The translations under genes and the position numbers were made by a program. Shown in pieces: positions 7,038 through 16,900 of a DNA stretch of 64,000 bases; within the stretch, counting starts at the first letter, position 1; each line of letters begins with the position of its first letter. The notes beneath the pieces were generated by a model. That model saw nothing but the letters and a program-made list of their open reading frames with translations. It was not told the origin of the DNA and did not search any database. Source of the DNA: Thermoleophilaceae bacterium (GTDB lineage Bacteria; Actinomycetota; Thermoleophilia; Solirubrobacterales; Thermoleophilaceae); assembly GCA_030446485.1 (NCBI GenBank), contig JAUJNF010000001.1, forward strand, positions 297,097 through 361,096. The letters run 5' to 3'.

Positions 7038-9110
7038 CTATGCGGCCTGCTGCAGCTCGCGCTTGAGCACCTTGCCGGTGGGATTGCGAGGAAGCTCCTT
7101 GATGAACTCCACCTCGCGCGGCACCTTGTAGTTCGCCAGGTTCTCCTTCACGTAGCCCTTCACGTCGGCCTCGGTGAGCTTCGCCTTGGGCTTCTTCACC
7201 ACGTAGGCCTTCAGCCGCTGGCCGAACTTCGCGTCGTCGATCCCGACCACGGCGGCCTCGGCCACGGCCGCGTGGTTGGCCAGGAGGTCCTCGACCTCGC
7301 GCGGGAACACGTTCTCTCCCCCGGAGACGATCATGTCGTCGTCGCGCCCCGAGACGAAGAGGCGCCCGCCCTCGTCGAGGAAGCCGACGTCCCCGGTGCT
7401 CATGAGCCCGTTCACGATGTCCTTGCTGCCGCCGCCGGTGTAGCCCTCGAACAGCATCTCGTTGGCCACGAAGATCCGGCCCGTCTCCCCCACCGGCAGC
7501 TCCGACCCACGCTCGTCGAGGATGCGCAGGATCGTGCCGCGCGGAGGGCGGCCGGCGGTGCCCGGCGCCGCCTTCAGGTCCTCGGGCCCCGCGATCGTCG
7601 CCCAGGCCACCTCGGTGGATCCGTAGAGGTTGTAGACGACGTCCCCGAACTCGTCCATGAAGCGGCGCGCCAGGTCCCCCGGCAGGGCGGAGCCGCTCAC
7701 CGGCACGGCTTTCAGCGAGGACGTGTCGTAGCGGCGGCGCACCTCGGGGGGCAGCTCCAGGATGCGCTGAAGCATCACCGGGACCATCGGCACCGCGGTG
7801 GCGCGGTGGCGCTCGATGCCCTCGAGCACCCGCTCGGGATCGAACCTGCCCTGCAGCACGTAGGTGGAGGACAGGAGCAACCCGATCGTGAAGTGCGCGA
7901 AGCCCCAGGAGTGGAAGAGCGGCGCGGCGATCAGCGTCACGCCCCGGGCCTTCAGCGGGATGCGGTCGAGCATGCTGAGGGCGGGCTCGATCGACTCGGG
8001 CGGCTTCCGCGCGGCGCCCTTCGGCGTCCCGGTCGTGCCCGAGGTGAGGATCACCGCGCGGCCCTGCTCCTCGGGCGGATCGACCGCTGACTGGTCACCG
8101 CCGGTGGCGAGGGCGTCGAGCGTCGGAGTGCGCCCGGTGTCGCCGTCGTGCCACGCTATGAAGCGCTTGCGCCGCGTGGCCCCCTTCAGCAGGGCCTCGA
8201 ACTCCTGGTCGTAGACGATGGCCTTCGGCTTCTCGCGCTTCACGACCTCGGCGAGCTGCGGTCCGGCGAACCCGGTGTTGAGGTAGAGGGCGCTCGCACC
8301 GAGCTTCGAGACCGCCAGCGTGGCGTAGATGAAGTAGCGGTGGTTGCGGCACATGATCGCCACCCCGTCCCCCTCGCCGATGCCCTCGGACCGGAAGGCG
8401 TGGGCTATGGCGTTCGTGTGGAGGTTGACCTGCGCGAACGTGACGGCCCCGCGCTCGTCGATGATCGCCGCCTCGTTCGGGTAGCGGATCGCCGAGGCCT
8501 CGTAGCCGGCGGCGGGCGAGGGGCCCCAGCGGTTGAGGGCGAGGATCGTGCGGGCCAGCCGGTCCGGGCGGATCGGACGGATCAGCCCGGCCTCCGCGAG
8601 CACCCGCACCGAGCCGATCTGGTGGCCGACCCACTCGAGCCGGGAGGGGGCGAGCTCGGCGGGATCCGGCCCGAGGCCGGTGCCCTCGACCTGGTGCTTG
8701 ACCTGCGCGAGGATGTCCCGCAGGTTCTGCCGCACGAGCGGGCCCGAGATGCGCTCGGAGATGAAGGCCAGCAGGCCGCCCGGGGCCACGTAGCTCAGGC
8801 GCAGGGTCACGGTGGTGCGCCCGTCCCGCTCTCGCAGCCTGAAGCGCAGCCGCTGGTCGAGGCCCGTGACGCTGTTCCAGGCCATGTCGCACGGCGGGTC
8901 CCACTCGACGATCTCGATCAGGCCCCCCACCTCCGCCGAGCCGACCCGCATGCGCATCGAGTGCCGGGCGCCGAGGCCGCTGGCCCTGTCGCCCTCGACT
9001 TCCCAGCGGGTGATGCTCGGCAGGTGGCGGTGGTAGTTCGAGGGGTCCGCAAGGAACTCCCACACCCGCTCGGACGGCGTGTCGACGACGATCTGTTCCT
9101 CGAGCCTCAC
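7038..9110 (-). CDS. SRPBCC-acyl-CoA synthetase fusion protein
   Basis: 690 residues from GTG 9110, chosen because AGGAG overlaps the upstream stop at the right distance. Residues 1-140 are an SRPBCC (polyketide cyclase/START-like) lipid-binding fold (VRLEEQIVVDTPSERVWEFL, GGLIEIVEWDPP). Residues 200-690 are an ANL-superfamily acyl-CoA ligase: TSGTTGTPKG at about 356, NLYGSTEVAWA, STGDVGFLDEGGRLFVSGRD and the catalytic-lysine motif PRNPTGKVLKREL near the end. It would activate a fatty or aromatic acid to its CoA ester via an acyl-AMP. The fusion is unusual; it could bring a hydrophobic substrate to the ligase. The acyltransferase ends ten bases upstream, so they form an operon. Confidence 0.88.
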   Translation of the reverse strand: MRLEEQIVVDTPSERVWEFLADPSNYHRHLPSITRWEVEGDRASGLGARHSMRMRVGSAEVGGLIEIVEWDPPCDMAWNSVTGLDQRLRFRLRERDGRTTVTLRLSYVAPGGLLAFISERISGPLVRQNLRDILAQVKHQVEGTGLGPDPAELAPSRLEWVGHQIGSVRVLAEAGLIRPIRPDRLARTILALNRWGPSPAAGYEASAIRYPNEAAIIDERGAVTFAQVNLHTNAIAHAFRSEGIGEGDGVAIMCRNHRYFIYATLAVSKLGASALYLNTGFAGPQLAEVVKREKPKAIVYDQEFEALLKGATRRKRFIAWHDGDTGRTPTLDALATGGDQSAVDPPEEQGRAVILTSGTTGTPKGAARKPPESIEPALSMLDRIPLKARGVTLIAAPLFHSWGFAHFTIGLLLSSTYVLQGRFDPERVLEGIERHRATAVPMVPVMLQRILELPPEVRRRYDTSSLKAVPVSGSALPGDLARRFMDEFGDVVYNLYGSTEVAWATIAGPEDLKAAPGTAGRPPRGTILRILDERGSELPVGETGRIFVANEMLFEGYTGGGSKDIVNGLMSTGDVGFLDEGGRLFVSGRDDDMIVSGGENVFPREVEDLLANHAAVAEAAVVGIDDAKFGQRLKAYVVKKPKAKLTEADVKGYVKENLANYKVPREVEFIKELPRNPTGKVLKRELQQAA

Positions 9111-9120
9111 CCTGGGGCTC

Positions 9121-10053
9121 CTAGCCGACGATCGGCAGCCGCCGCTCGGCGGCCAGCGCGTCGAGGGCGTCCTGCATGCGGGTGACCACCTCGCCGTACA
9201 CTTCCTCGAGGTCGGGATCGTCACCGAACTCCTCGCGCAGGTCGATCGGGGCCAGGACCTGGGTCGTGAGCTTGGCGGGGAGTGGGATGCGTCCCGCCAC
9301 GTCGCCGATCACGAGGCCCCACGGCGGGGCGATGGAGATCGGCAGCACCTTCAGCCGCAGGGACCGGTCGAGGCCGAGCAGCCTGGAGAGCCAGGCGCCC
9401 CGGCTGAGGAACAGCGCCGTCTCCTGGCCGCCGATCGACACCACCGGCACGATCGGCACGTCCTTGCGAAGCGCCAGCCTGATGAAGCCCTTGCGCCCGG
9501 CGAAGTCCACGCGCGCGGACTCCCACGACGGGCGGTGCACCTCGTGGTCCCCGCCCGGATAGACCAGCAGCGCGGCGCCGGTGTCGAGTGCGCGCTCGGC
9601 GTTCTCGGGGGAGGCGGCAACGGTTCCGTGCTTGCGCAGCATCGAGAGCCCGGGGAAGGACAGCACCAGGTTGTGGGCGAGCTGGAAGAAGCGCCGCTCC
9701 ACGCCGAAGTAGGTGGCGAAGGCCAGCGTGAAGAGCAGCGTGTCCGGGGTGAGGTTGCCGCCGGAGTGGTTGCCGACGAGCAGCACCGGCCCCGTGGACG
9801 GGACGTTGTGCAGGCCCCTGACCTCGCCGCGGAAGTAGAAGCTTACGAGCATCCACAGCCCGGGCAGCGTCTCGCGAATGTAGTCGGGGTCGCGCTCGTC
9901 GAGGTCGGCCTGCGGGATTCGTCGCTGCACCTGCTCGGAGACCGCGGCGGTGATCCGTGAGGCGAGGTCCTGGCGCTGGCGCGGGGTGCCGTGGCCGTTT
10001 GTCGACGGCTGCGTGCGCGTGCGGCGGCGGGCGCTTCGCTGCGCGTCGCTCAC
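9121..10053 (-). CDS. DGAT/PlsC-like lysophospholipid acyltransferase
   Basis: 310 residues from GTG 10053; the open frame extends upstream but reads as low-complexity Arg/Pro shadow. The acyltransferase core has VLLVGNHSGGNLTPD (the His-containing block I), LLVYPGGDHEVHRPSW (block resembling the DGAT2 YPGG motif) and VPIVPVVSIGGQE. The family transfers acyl groups from acyl-CoA to glycerol-based lipids. The first 40 residues are basic and probably disordered. It is the first gene of an apparent operon with the SRPBCC-ligase fusion and patatin, consistent with activation, esterification and hydrolysis of acyl chains. Confidence 0.85.
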   Translation of the reverse strand: MSDAQRSARRRTRTQPSTNGHGTPRQRQDLASRITAAVSEQVQRRIPQADLDERDPDYIRETLPGLWMLVSFYFRGEVRGLHNVPSTGPVLLVGNHSGGNLTPDTLLFTLAFATYFGVERRFFQLAHNLVLSFPGLSMLRKHGTVAASPENAERALDTGAALLVYPGGDHEVHRPSWESARVDFAGRKGFIRLALRKDVPIVPVVSIGGQETALFLSRGAWLSRLLGLDRSLRLKVLPISIAPPWGLVIGDVAGRIPLPAKLTTQVLAPIDLREEFGDDPDLEEVYGEVVTRMQDALDALAAERRLPIVG

Positions 10054-10124
10054 TGTGCTTGCCCCCGTTTCGCTTGCATGCCGGCGAGGGGAGGCTATCG
10101 CGACGGCCACCAACACCGCGTCGC

Positions 10125-10366
10125 GTGGTCGAGGCGCTCGATCGTCAGGCCGTGGCGTTCGACCGGCAGGCCGAGGCGTTCGATCGTCAGGCTGCGGCGC
10201 TCGACCGGCTCGAGGCGGCCTCTCGGCTTCCACAGCGATCCTGAAGGCCAGCTTCGAAGGCTTCATGGCGCGACTCGAGGACATGGGCGAACAGGTCCGC
10301 GCGAACACCCAGGCGGTCCTGCGTGTGCTCGACCGCCTGGACGGCGGTCAGCAGCCGTCGACGTAG
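10125..10366 (+). pseudogene. Broken coiled-coil hypothetical protein
   Basis: A GTG at 10125 opens a heptad-repeat peptide (VVEALDRQAVAFDRQAEA then FDRQAAALDRLEA) encoded by four near-identical 21-bp units, ending at a stop at 10244. Shifting frame there gives ILKASFEGFMARLEDMGEQV and NTQAVLRVLDRLDGG to a stop at 10366. The two parts read as one protein: a heptad coiled coil followed by a conserved-looking C-terminus, a form I recall from other Thermoleophilia. A single frameshift near 10230-10245 separates them, and the N-terminus may be missing too. It is divergent from the acyltransferase gene. Confidence 0.5.
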
Positions 10367-10425
10367 TCACCTGGGTCGTCATTCGCGCCCAACGGTGAGG
10401 CGGACTTCCGGCTCAGGTCACTGCC

Positions 10426-11985
10426 TCATCCGGTGAAGCGGGGTGAGCGTCGCGACTCGTCGCCGCCGCGTGACTGGGCGCGGCAGACGCGGAAGCTGGC
10501 GACAAGGGCGCCCGCCGGCGCACCGGCGAAGGACACGCGTGCGGTTACCGAATGGCGGCCGCGTCTGAGTCGCCGGGGGTCGACCGTCACGCGGTAGCGG
10601 TCGCGAGCGTCGGGGCGCCGTACCGCGGCGCCCCTCGGGCGTCCGTCTACCGAGAAGCGAACGGCCTCGATGCCCTCGCCCGTGACCGTGGCCTTGAAGG
10701 GCCGGCGGTGGCAGCCACTCGGGGTGCGCAGGGTCGCGGGAAGGTTGCCGGGGCGTGGCGGACCGCCGGCGCCGGGCGCCCCCGGCGGCGCCTGCGCCTC
10801 ACGCAGGTAGATGGCCGAGGTCATCGCGGTCACCAGCAGCTCGTTGCGGCAGTAGGTCGTCTGCGAGCCGAACTGCACTTCGCAGGCGGCGCGGCGCGCG
10901 TCGGCGCCGTCGGGGTCGAACAGCTCGGCGCGGACCCAGGTGGCGCCGGCGGGCGACTCGAACTGCAGCTGGAAGTCCGGGCCCGTGACCGGCACGTCGG
11001 CGAAGGCCTTCTTCCCGCCGTCGCTGAACACCCGGACGAACGTGCCCGGTGCGCCCCGCACGCGCACGCGTAGAGGGGACCCCGGCGCGACGGTGTCGCC
11101 GACGATCGACTCGAAGCTGCCGTTGCGCTCGGCGTCGGCCTCCAGGAAGATGCCCGGCCCGCCGAACGCGGGAGGCTGCACGGAGATGTAGGTGCGGCCG
11201 GCGCGCAGGCCCTCGAGCACCCCGCGCTCGCTGCGCTCGGTCACGAAGACGTGCGTGGTGGGCTGGCCGGCGCCCTGAAGAGCGCTCGTGAAGACACCGT
11301 GGCTGTCGCTCCCGCCGGTGGCCCCCACCCTGTGGCCGCGGTCGAGGAAGCCCTCCCAGAAGCGCACGGCGTCGTCGTTCGAGGAGCCGGACGGGAAGGG
11401 CGGCTGGTACAGGCGCGAGATGTTCCAGGTCTCGACGGTGTCCGGCACGACCTCGTACAGGTAGCCCCAGTCCGGGTCGTCGGGGAAGCTCGTGGAGCCG
11501 TTGGCGGGGTGGTTCACCTGGAAGATCCCACCGTCGGCGCGCACCTCGTCGGCCAGCCGCTGGACATCGGCGCCGGTGCTCTCCCCGTTGGCGTAGAGCC
11601 GTCCCGCGCCGAGCATCTGCGCGTGACCCTCGAGCGAGTTCTCGTAGCCGCGCACACCGATCACCCCGCCGCTGCCGAAGCCGGGGTCGGTCTGCGAGCG
11701 GATGTCGTTGTGGTCGCTGATCGCCAGGTAGTCGAGCCCACGGGTCCGGGCCTGCGTGAACTGGCCGGCGACCGTGAACCCGAGGGAGAAGAAGTCGTCG
11801 GGACCGGTGTTGTCGTCGCCGGGGCCGCCGTAGGAGTCGTGGGAGTAGGTCGTGTGGATGTGCAGGTCGCCGGCGAGCCACTCGCCGGAGGGTGCCGCGA
11901 CGGCGGCGGGGCAGGTGGCGAGGGCCGCCGCCGCGAGCGTCAGGGCGAGCGCCAGCCGGCCGCGGCCGCTACCGCGTGTCGGCAC
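10426..11985 (-). CDS. Secreted CehA/McbA-type PHP metallohydrolase with PRFTG C-terminus
   Basis: 519 residues from a GTG that overlaps the upstream gene's stop by 17 bases. A signal peptide (residues 1-31, ending AAVAAP) is followed by a PHP fold with metal ligands GDLHIHTTYSHD (His42, His44), AISDHND (91-94), QVNHPANG and GGSDSHG. This is the pattern of CehA/McbA carboxylesterase/phosphoesterase-like proteins. A C-terminal beta-sandwich bounded by two Cys (CHRRPF...FRVC) comes before a basic stretch and the last five residues, PRFTG. It is the last gene of a three-gene operon of exported proteins. Substrate unknown. Confidence 0.85.
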   Translation of the reverse strand: MPTRGSGRGRLALALTLAAAALATCPAAVAAPSGEWLAGDLHIHTTYSHDSYGGPGDDNTGPDDFFSLGFTVAGQFTQARTRGLDYLAISDHNDIRSQTDPGFGSGGVIGVRGYENSLEGHAQMLGAGRLYANGESTGADVQRLADEVRADGGIFQVNHPANGSTSFPDDPDWGYLYEVVPDTVETWNISRLYQPPFPSGSSNDDAVRFWEGFLDRGHRVGATGGSDSHGVFTSALQGAGQPTTHVFVTERSERGVLEGLRAGRTYISVQPPAFGGPGIFLEADAERNGSFESIVGDTVAPGSPLRVRVRGAPGTFVRVFSDGGKKAFADVPVTGPDFQLQFESPAGATWVRAELFDPDGADARRAACEVQFGSQTTYCRNELLVTAMTSAIYLREAQAPPGAPGAGGPPRPGNLPATLRTPSGCHRRPFKATVTGEGIEAVRFSVDGRPRGAAVRRPDARDRYRVTVDPRRLRRGRHSVTARVSFAGAPAGALVASFRVCRAQSRGGDESRRSPRFTG

Positions 11986-13957
11986 CGGCCGGCTGCAGCA
12001 GGTCGTTGGCGAACGGGACGCAGCGCTCCCCGCCCGCTTCCCGGAACACGAGGCCGCGGCCGAACACCTCGCCCGCCCCTCGCAGGAGCGAGCAGGTCAC
12101 ACGCTCGCCGATCGTCGGCGAGACGTTGAAGAAGAAGTTGTCGTTGCTGATCGGGTTCACCTCGTCGCCGCGCTGGTTGAAGAACGAGCGGCGGATCGGT
12201 TCGGGGTAGGACTCGTAGGGGGCGATCAGGTACCCGAGCTGGTCGTTCGCGAGCCCGGCCGTCATGTACCCGCGCGCCGGCACGAGCTCCTTCACGCGCA
12301 GCGGTATCTGAGGGTAGGCCTCGCCGGGCAGGGTGGAGAGCAGCACGTCGCCGATGCGGATGGTGGCGGTGACCGTTCCCACGACGTTGCCGGTCAGCCA
12401 CGGGGGCGTGAGCGCGCGGTTGATGTCTACTCCGGTGGCGGGCGCGCCGATGTTGCCGCCGAGGATCACGGCGTTGGTACCAGCGTCCTGGATCAGGAAG
12501 GAACGCGCCGCCACCACCGGATTGCCCGGAACCGATTGCGCCGCCGCCACCGCCTGCTCTGCGCGGTCGACGACCCGCTTGGCGTAGGCGCCGATCGAGC
12601 ACAAACTCTTGCGATCGGCCTCCGTGAAGCTGTTGTCGCGGTCGCCGCCCGGACCCATGTCGTCCGGGCAACCGCGGTCGGCGGGCTGCGTGCGGCCGAG
12701 CGTGCCGACGACCGTCAGCGCCTCGCCGCCGAAGCGCTCCTCGAGCAGGGTGTTCGCCGCCTGCACCCAGTCGCCGCTCACCTTGGTGTTTCTCGCGCCG
12801 AGCACGGTGGTGTGTGCCGAGAAGTTGAGCAGCGTCGCGAACGGCCGCCGGTCGCCGTCCACGGCCCGAAGGACGCGGACGTCGGAATCGACGACCCTGT
12901 TGGCCTCGTCGTACGAGAACTGGTTGGAGAGCAGGTCGGCGCCGTCCGCCGTGCCGTACTGGAGGGTTCCGGCGCGCTGGGTGTCGAAGGCCTCGACGAT
13001 GGCCTCGACGGTCCGGTCGAAGATGAAGCGGCGGTACTCGATCGGCACCCCGCCCCACACGCCGATGGTGTCGGGACCGCTGTGGCTGTGGTCGGACTGG
13101 ATCACCACCGACTGCGCCGGCAGCCGCCCGCCCGTGCGCTGCTCGACGGCCTTGCGCATGTCGACGATCCCGAGCGGCCCGTCCTTGGTGGCGGTGAACC
13201 AACCCTGGGTCTCGATGTCGGCAATCGCGGTGGCGCCCTCCCCGCCGCTGACCGCGATCGCCCGCACGTGGATGCCCTCGCCGAGGATGCCCGTGGCCGC
13301 GCGGCCCGGAATCAACGGGCTGTTGCCGGCGCCGTAGCCGCCGAGGTACACCGGCTGACCCGCGAACCGGCCGTCGGCGCCGGGGTTGATCGAGCGCGAG
13401 GCCACGCCCACCCGGTAGCACCCGTCGCGGTCGCCGCGCAGGGTCGTCTCGACGAAGCGCGAGCGGTTGGCGCCCGTGAAGGCCGGCACGCGGCGACGCG
13501 GCCGGCCGCGGCCATCCGGGCCCGGGCGGCGGCGGGGGCTCCCGCGCCCCGACGGGCGGGCCGACGACTCGCCGGCCACCGACAGCGCTCGGTCACCGCA
13601 GCGCTCGAACGCACGGCGGCCGGCGGCCGTGAGCCGGAGCGCGACGACGCGCTGTCCCCGCATATTGAAGTCGACCCGGCGGCTCGCGACCGTCACCGGA
13701 GGGATGGCCGCCGCGCCGGCGCGGCGGGCACTCGGAAACGGAAGGCGGACGAAGTCGGCGACCCGAGCGGTCAGGTCCACTCGCGCCGGTGCCCTGACGG
13801 CGACGCGCACACGCAGGCTCCCGCGGTTGAGCGCGTCGGTCTGCGTGGTGGTGAGCACCCGTAGGTCGGGTGGCGGCGCGGCGGCCGAAGCGCTGACCGC
13901 CGTGACGCCCATGGTGGCCAGGACCACCGCGCCGGCGCCGATCAGCCGCACGCTCAT
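11969..13957 (-). CDS. Secreted neutral-ceramidase-like amidase with internal PAFTG motif
   Basis: 662 residues, ATG overlapping the upstream TGA (ATGA). After a signal peptide (1-26) comes a beta-rich module (about 28-125), an Arg/Pro-rich linker ending RRRVPAFTG at about 165, then a neutral/alkaline ceramidase-like catalytic domain: YRVGVASRSINPG, SDHSHSGPDTIG (zinc-His motif equivalent to THTHSGPG), LNFSAHTTVLG and LSTLPGEAYPQ. The catalytic domain resembles that of the preceding gene, so they are paralogs. The internal PxFTG is the same motif found at the extreme C-terminus of four neighbours. It may hydrolyse an N-acyl amide lipid; this is inference from the fold. Confidence 0.82.
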   Translation of the reverse strand: MSVRLIGAGAVVLATMGVTAVSASAAAPPPDLRVLTTTQTDALNRGSLRVRVAVRAPARVDLTARVADFVRLPFPSARRAGAAAIPPVTVASRRVDFNMRGQRVVALRLTAAGRRAFERCGDRALSVAGESSARPSGRGSPRRRPGPDGRGRPRRRVPAFTGANRSRFVETTLRGDRDGCYRVGVASRSINPGADGRFAGQPVYLGGYGAGNSPLIPGRAATGILGEGIHVRAIAVSGGEGATAIADIETQGWFTATKDGPLGIVDMRKAVEQRTGGRLPAQSVVIQSDHSHSGPDTIGVWGGVPIEYRRFIFDRTVEAIVEAFDTQRAGTLQYGTADGADLLSNQFSYDEANRVVDSDVRVLRAVDGDRRPFATLLNFSAHTTVLGARNTKVSGDWVQAANTLLEERFGGEALTVVGTLGRTQPADRGCPDDMGPGGDRDNSFTEADRKSLCSIGAYAKRVVDRAEQAVAAAQSVPGNPVVAARSFLIQDAGTNAVILGGNIGAPATGVDINRALTPPWLTGNVVGTVTATIRIGDVLLSTLPGEAYPQIPLRVKELVPARGYMTAGLANDQLGYLIAPYESYPEPIRRSFFNQRGDEVNPISNDNFFFNVSPTIGERVTCSLLRGAGEVFGRGLVFREAGGERCVPFANDLLQPAGADTR

Positions 13958-16900
13958 CCCGTGAACCGCGGCGGGCGCCGGCGGCCACGGTCCCGGCCTC
14001 CGCGGTCGCCTCGCGGCCGGCCGCCCCGGTCGCCTCGCGACCGTCCGTTGCCCCGGCCCGTGTTCGGGCGCTGACTCGGCCGGGCGCCGCAGCGGGCACG
14101 CCGAGCGCTCAGGGTCCCCGCGCGCATGATCGCGAGAGGGCTCGCCTCGCCGCGCGTGACCCGCGCCGAGGGCGCCGCGTTCTCCTCGCCGTTAGCGTCG
14201 CGGATGCCGCCGGGGGCGATGAACGCCACGTCGCCCCTGCGCAGCCGCGCGCCGAGCGCAAAGCCGTCGCCCTGGCGGTGGGCGCGGACGCGGCTCACGC
14301 CGCCGCGGGCCCGCACCACGGTGGCCTCCGCGCACGACACCTCGGCGGTATCGGCCCACGGCCGGAAGGCACAGCCGAAGCAGTACCACTCGAAGCGGCC
14401 GGCGTCGTTCGGCCGCAGCGGATCGCGGACCACGGTGCGGCCGTTCTTGAACTCACCCTCCTTCTGGGACGCCCTGATGAACGGCGTGGGCGAGTCGTAG
14501 CTGTCGGGGTAATCGATCGGCCCGATCACCGACGTTACCGTTCCGGTGGGCGCCGGGTCGGCCGCCTGCGCCGCGGAGGCGTTCGGCGTCGCGCCGCCCT
14601 CGTCTCCGGTTCCGAGGTCTGGAGGCTGCTGCTTCGGCTCCTTCACCTTCTTGACCTCGAGCGTGCGGGTGGGCCCGACGGCGAAGCGCACTCGCCCCGA
14701 CCGGTTGGCGACTATCGAGGGCACGGTGACCCCGTCCCAGCGCCCGACCCGGAAGGGCTCGGAGGTGATCGAGTAGGGCACGGGACGGTTGCCCTGCTGC
14801 CGCTGGCCGCGGGCCACGAAGCGGTACTCGCCGACCGGCGTCGAGCGTGGCCGCTCGCCGGTGTCGAAGTCGGAGGTGAACGCCTCGAAGTGCGCGGTCC
14901 ACTCCCAGCGGTAGCTCCCCTGCAGGTACGAGGGCGCCTCCTCGCCGCGCGGGAACTTCAGCGTCACGGGCAGCTCGCCGGACTGGTCGGCGTACTCGAC
15001 CCAGTTCGCGCCCACGCGGCGCTCCACGCGCACCTCGGGGTTGTCCACGAAGTTGTTGCCGCCGTTCCAGGTGAACAGGGCGGCGTCGAAGCGGCGGATG
15101 TCGGCGGGCTGCTTCACGGCCTCCACGGGGCCGGCGTCGTCACGGACCAGCCGCTCGAAGGCCACGATGGCCGTCTCACCGGTGCGGCCGAGCACCGCCG
15201 CTCGCTCGTCGTTCAGCGCGACGTCGGCCTGCACCTTCGGATCGAGGATCCGCTCCTGCTCCTGATCCCTCGGCAGCGGCATCGACGGGTTTTTCAGCAG
15301 TCCGCCCAGCGTCACGAGGCGCGAGGCCATGTAGTCGCTCGAGTGCGGCCCCCAGCCGGTGAGCGCCTTGCGGTAGTGGTCGCCGCGCTGGTACTCGCGG
15401 TAGGTCGCGATGTAGCCGTTGTAGTCGTTGCCCATGCCGATCGGCACGGTCAGGCGGTAGCCGAGCTCGGGCGGCAGCTCGGCCCCCGCCTGCGTGTAGT
15501 TGCCCTTGATCTGCTCCGGGTCCGCCGGCTCCGACTCGGCGGTGGGAGCGTTCTCCGCGTCGTTCCAGCCGTCGGCGGCGTTGTTCACCTGCGCCCTGAA
15601 GCGGCGGTACTTCTCGTCTGAGATCGGTGGCAGCGTGCGGGGCTCGTCGGGCTTGGTCCGGTCGGCGCGCGGGTTGGGACAGGTCCAGGTGCCGTCCGGG
15701 TTCTGCCGGCAGCCGTTGTGGCGGGCCAGCGGGTCCGGCGCGGTGCGGTCGGGCTTCGACCAGTCGTAGCCCAGGTACTGGTCCCCCTGCGCGGCGTTGG
15801 TCCGGGTCTTGATGTTGCGGCTCTGGTCCGCCCACTGCTCACATGAGCAGACGGTGAACAGGATCTCGCCGAGGCGGAAGGCCTGCAGGTGCACGCTCAC
15901 GTCCTCCTCCAACGCCGTGTAGCTGGGCGCCGAGAGGTTGTCCGGCACCGGGATGCCGGCGTCGCGCAGGTCTTGCGCGCTGATGCCCGGGTCGATGCCG
16001 GTCGTCGGCGGCTGGGGCACCTCGCCGCCGAAGCCACCCAGCTCGAAGATCTCCCGCAGGCCGCTGCTGGGGCTCTGGCAGGTGGGCACGCCGCCCACCT
16101 TCTGGTCGAGCGGGTTGCCGGAGAAGGTGCAGTTCTGCGCGGTGGGGAAGGGGTGGGAGAAGGGGCCCGGATAGAAGCGGTCCTCCATGGCCACCGGGAA
16201 CGAGGTGCTGAACGGGACGAAGCGGTCGCGGTACTCGGCCGGCGGGGTGCCGCGCTCGATGTCGCGCCAGGTGTCCACCACCGCGTCGGCCATCAGCCGC
16301 GCGCCGTAGTCGGCCTGGCCGTACTCGCGATGGGTGAACTCCAGCCGCTCCGAGACATCGTGGAACGAGCTCCGCTCCGGCTCGGCGGTGCCCACCGCGT
16401 TCTGGGTGTAGATCGTGACCGCGTCGGTCTCCCGATCGACCATCCGCTCGAGCGGCCCGAGGTAGTCGGCGCTGATCAGGTTGTTGCCGTCGAGGAACTC
16501 GGGATGCAGGCTGAAGTTCACGAGGTTGGCGAGCGGCTTTGGCCGCGCCGGGTCCGATACGTCGTCGAAGCGCACCACCGTCATGTCGTGGTCCGCGTCG
16601 TTGTTCGGATAGCCCGCCGGGGTGCCGGCGGTGGCCTCGGTCTCGGCCACGGCCGGGCCGAACGAGTTGCGGTGGGTCTTGTCGAAGTAGTTCACCGAAG
16701 CGCCCACCCGCACCGGCTTGAGCTGGTCGGCGGCCTGCTCGACGGCTGCCGCCATGCGCTTGGCGTAGTAGTCGTAGAAGCGCACGTCGAAGACGTCCTG
16801 GAAGGTCCAGACGCCCGGAGAGGTGGACGAGTAGAAGGGCGACGAGTGGTTGTGCGTGACCGCCATCGTGAAGTTCCCGCGCCCGATGCCGGAGTCGCCG

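Noticed and set aside
5862..8090. 742-codon open frame on the plus strand opposite patatin and the ligase fusion
   Set aside because: Long antisense frames are expected at this GC. Product is His/Arg/Gly-rich without domains, while the minus strand codes for clear families.
11852..13864. 670-codon plus-strand open frame opposite the ceramidase-like gene
   Set aside because: Shadow of codon bias; no recognisable motifs and no ribosome site.
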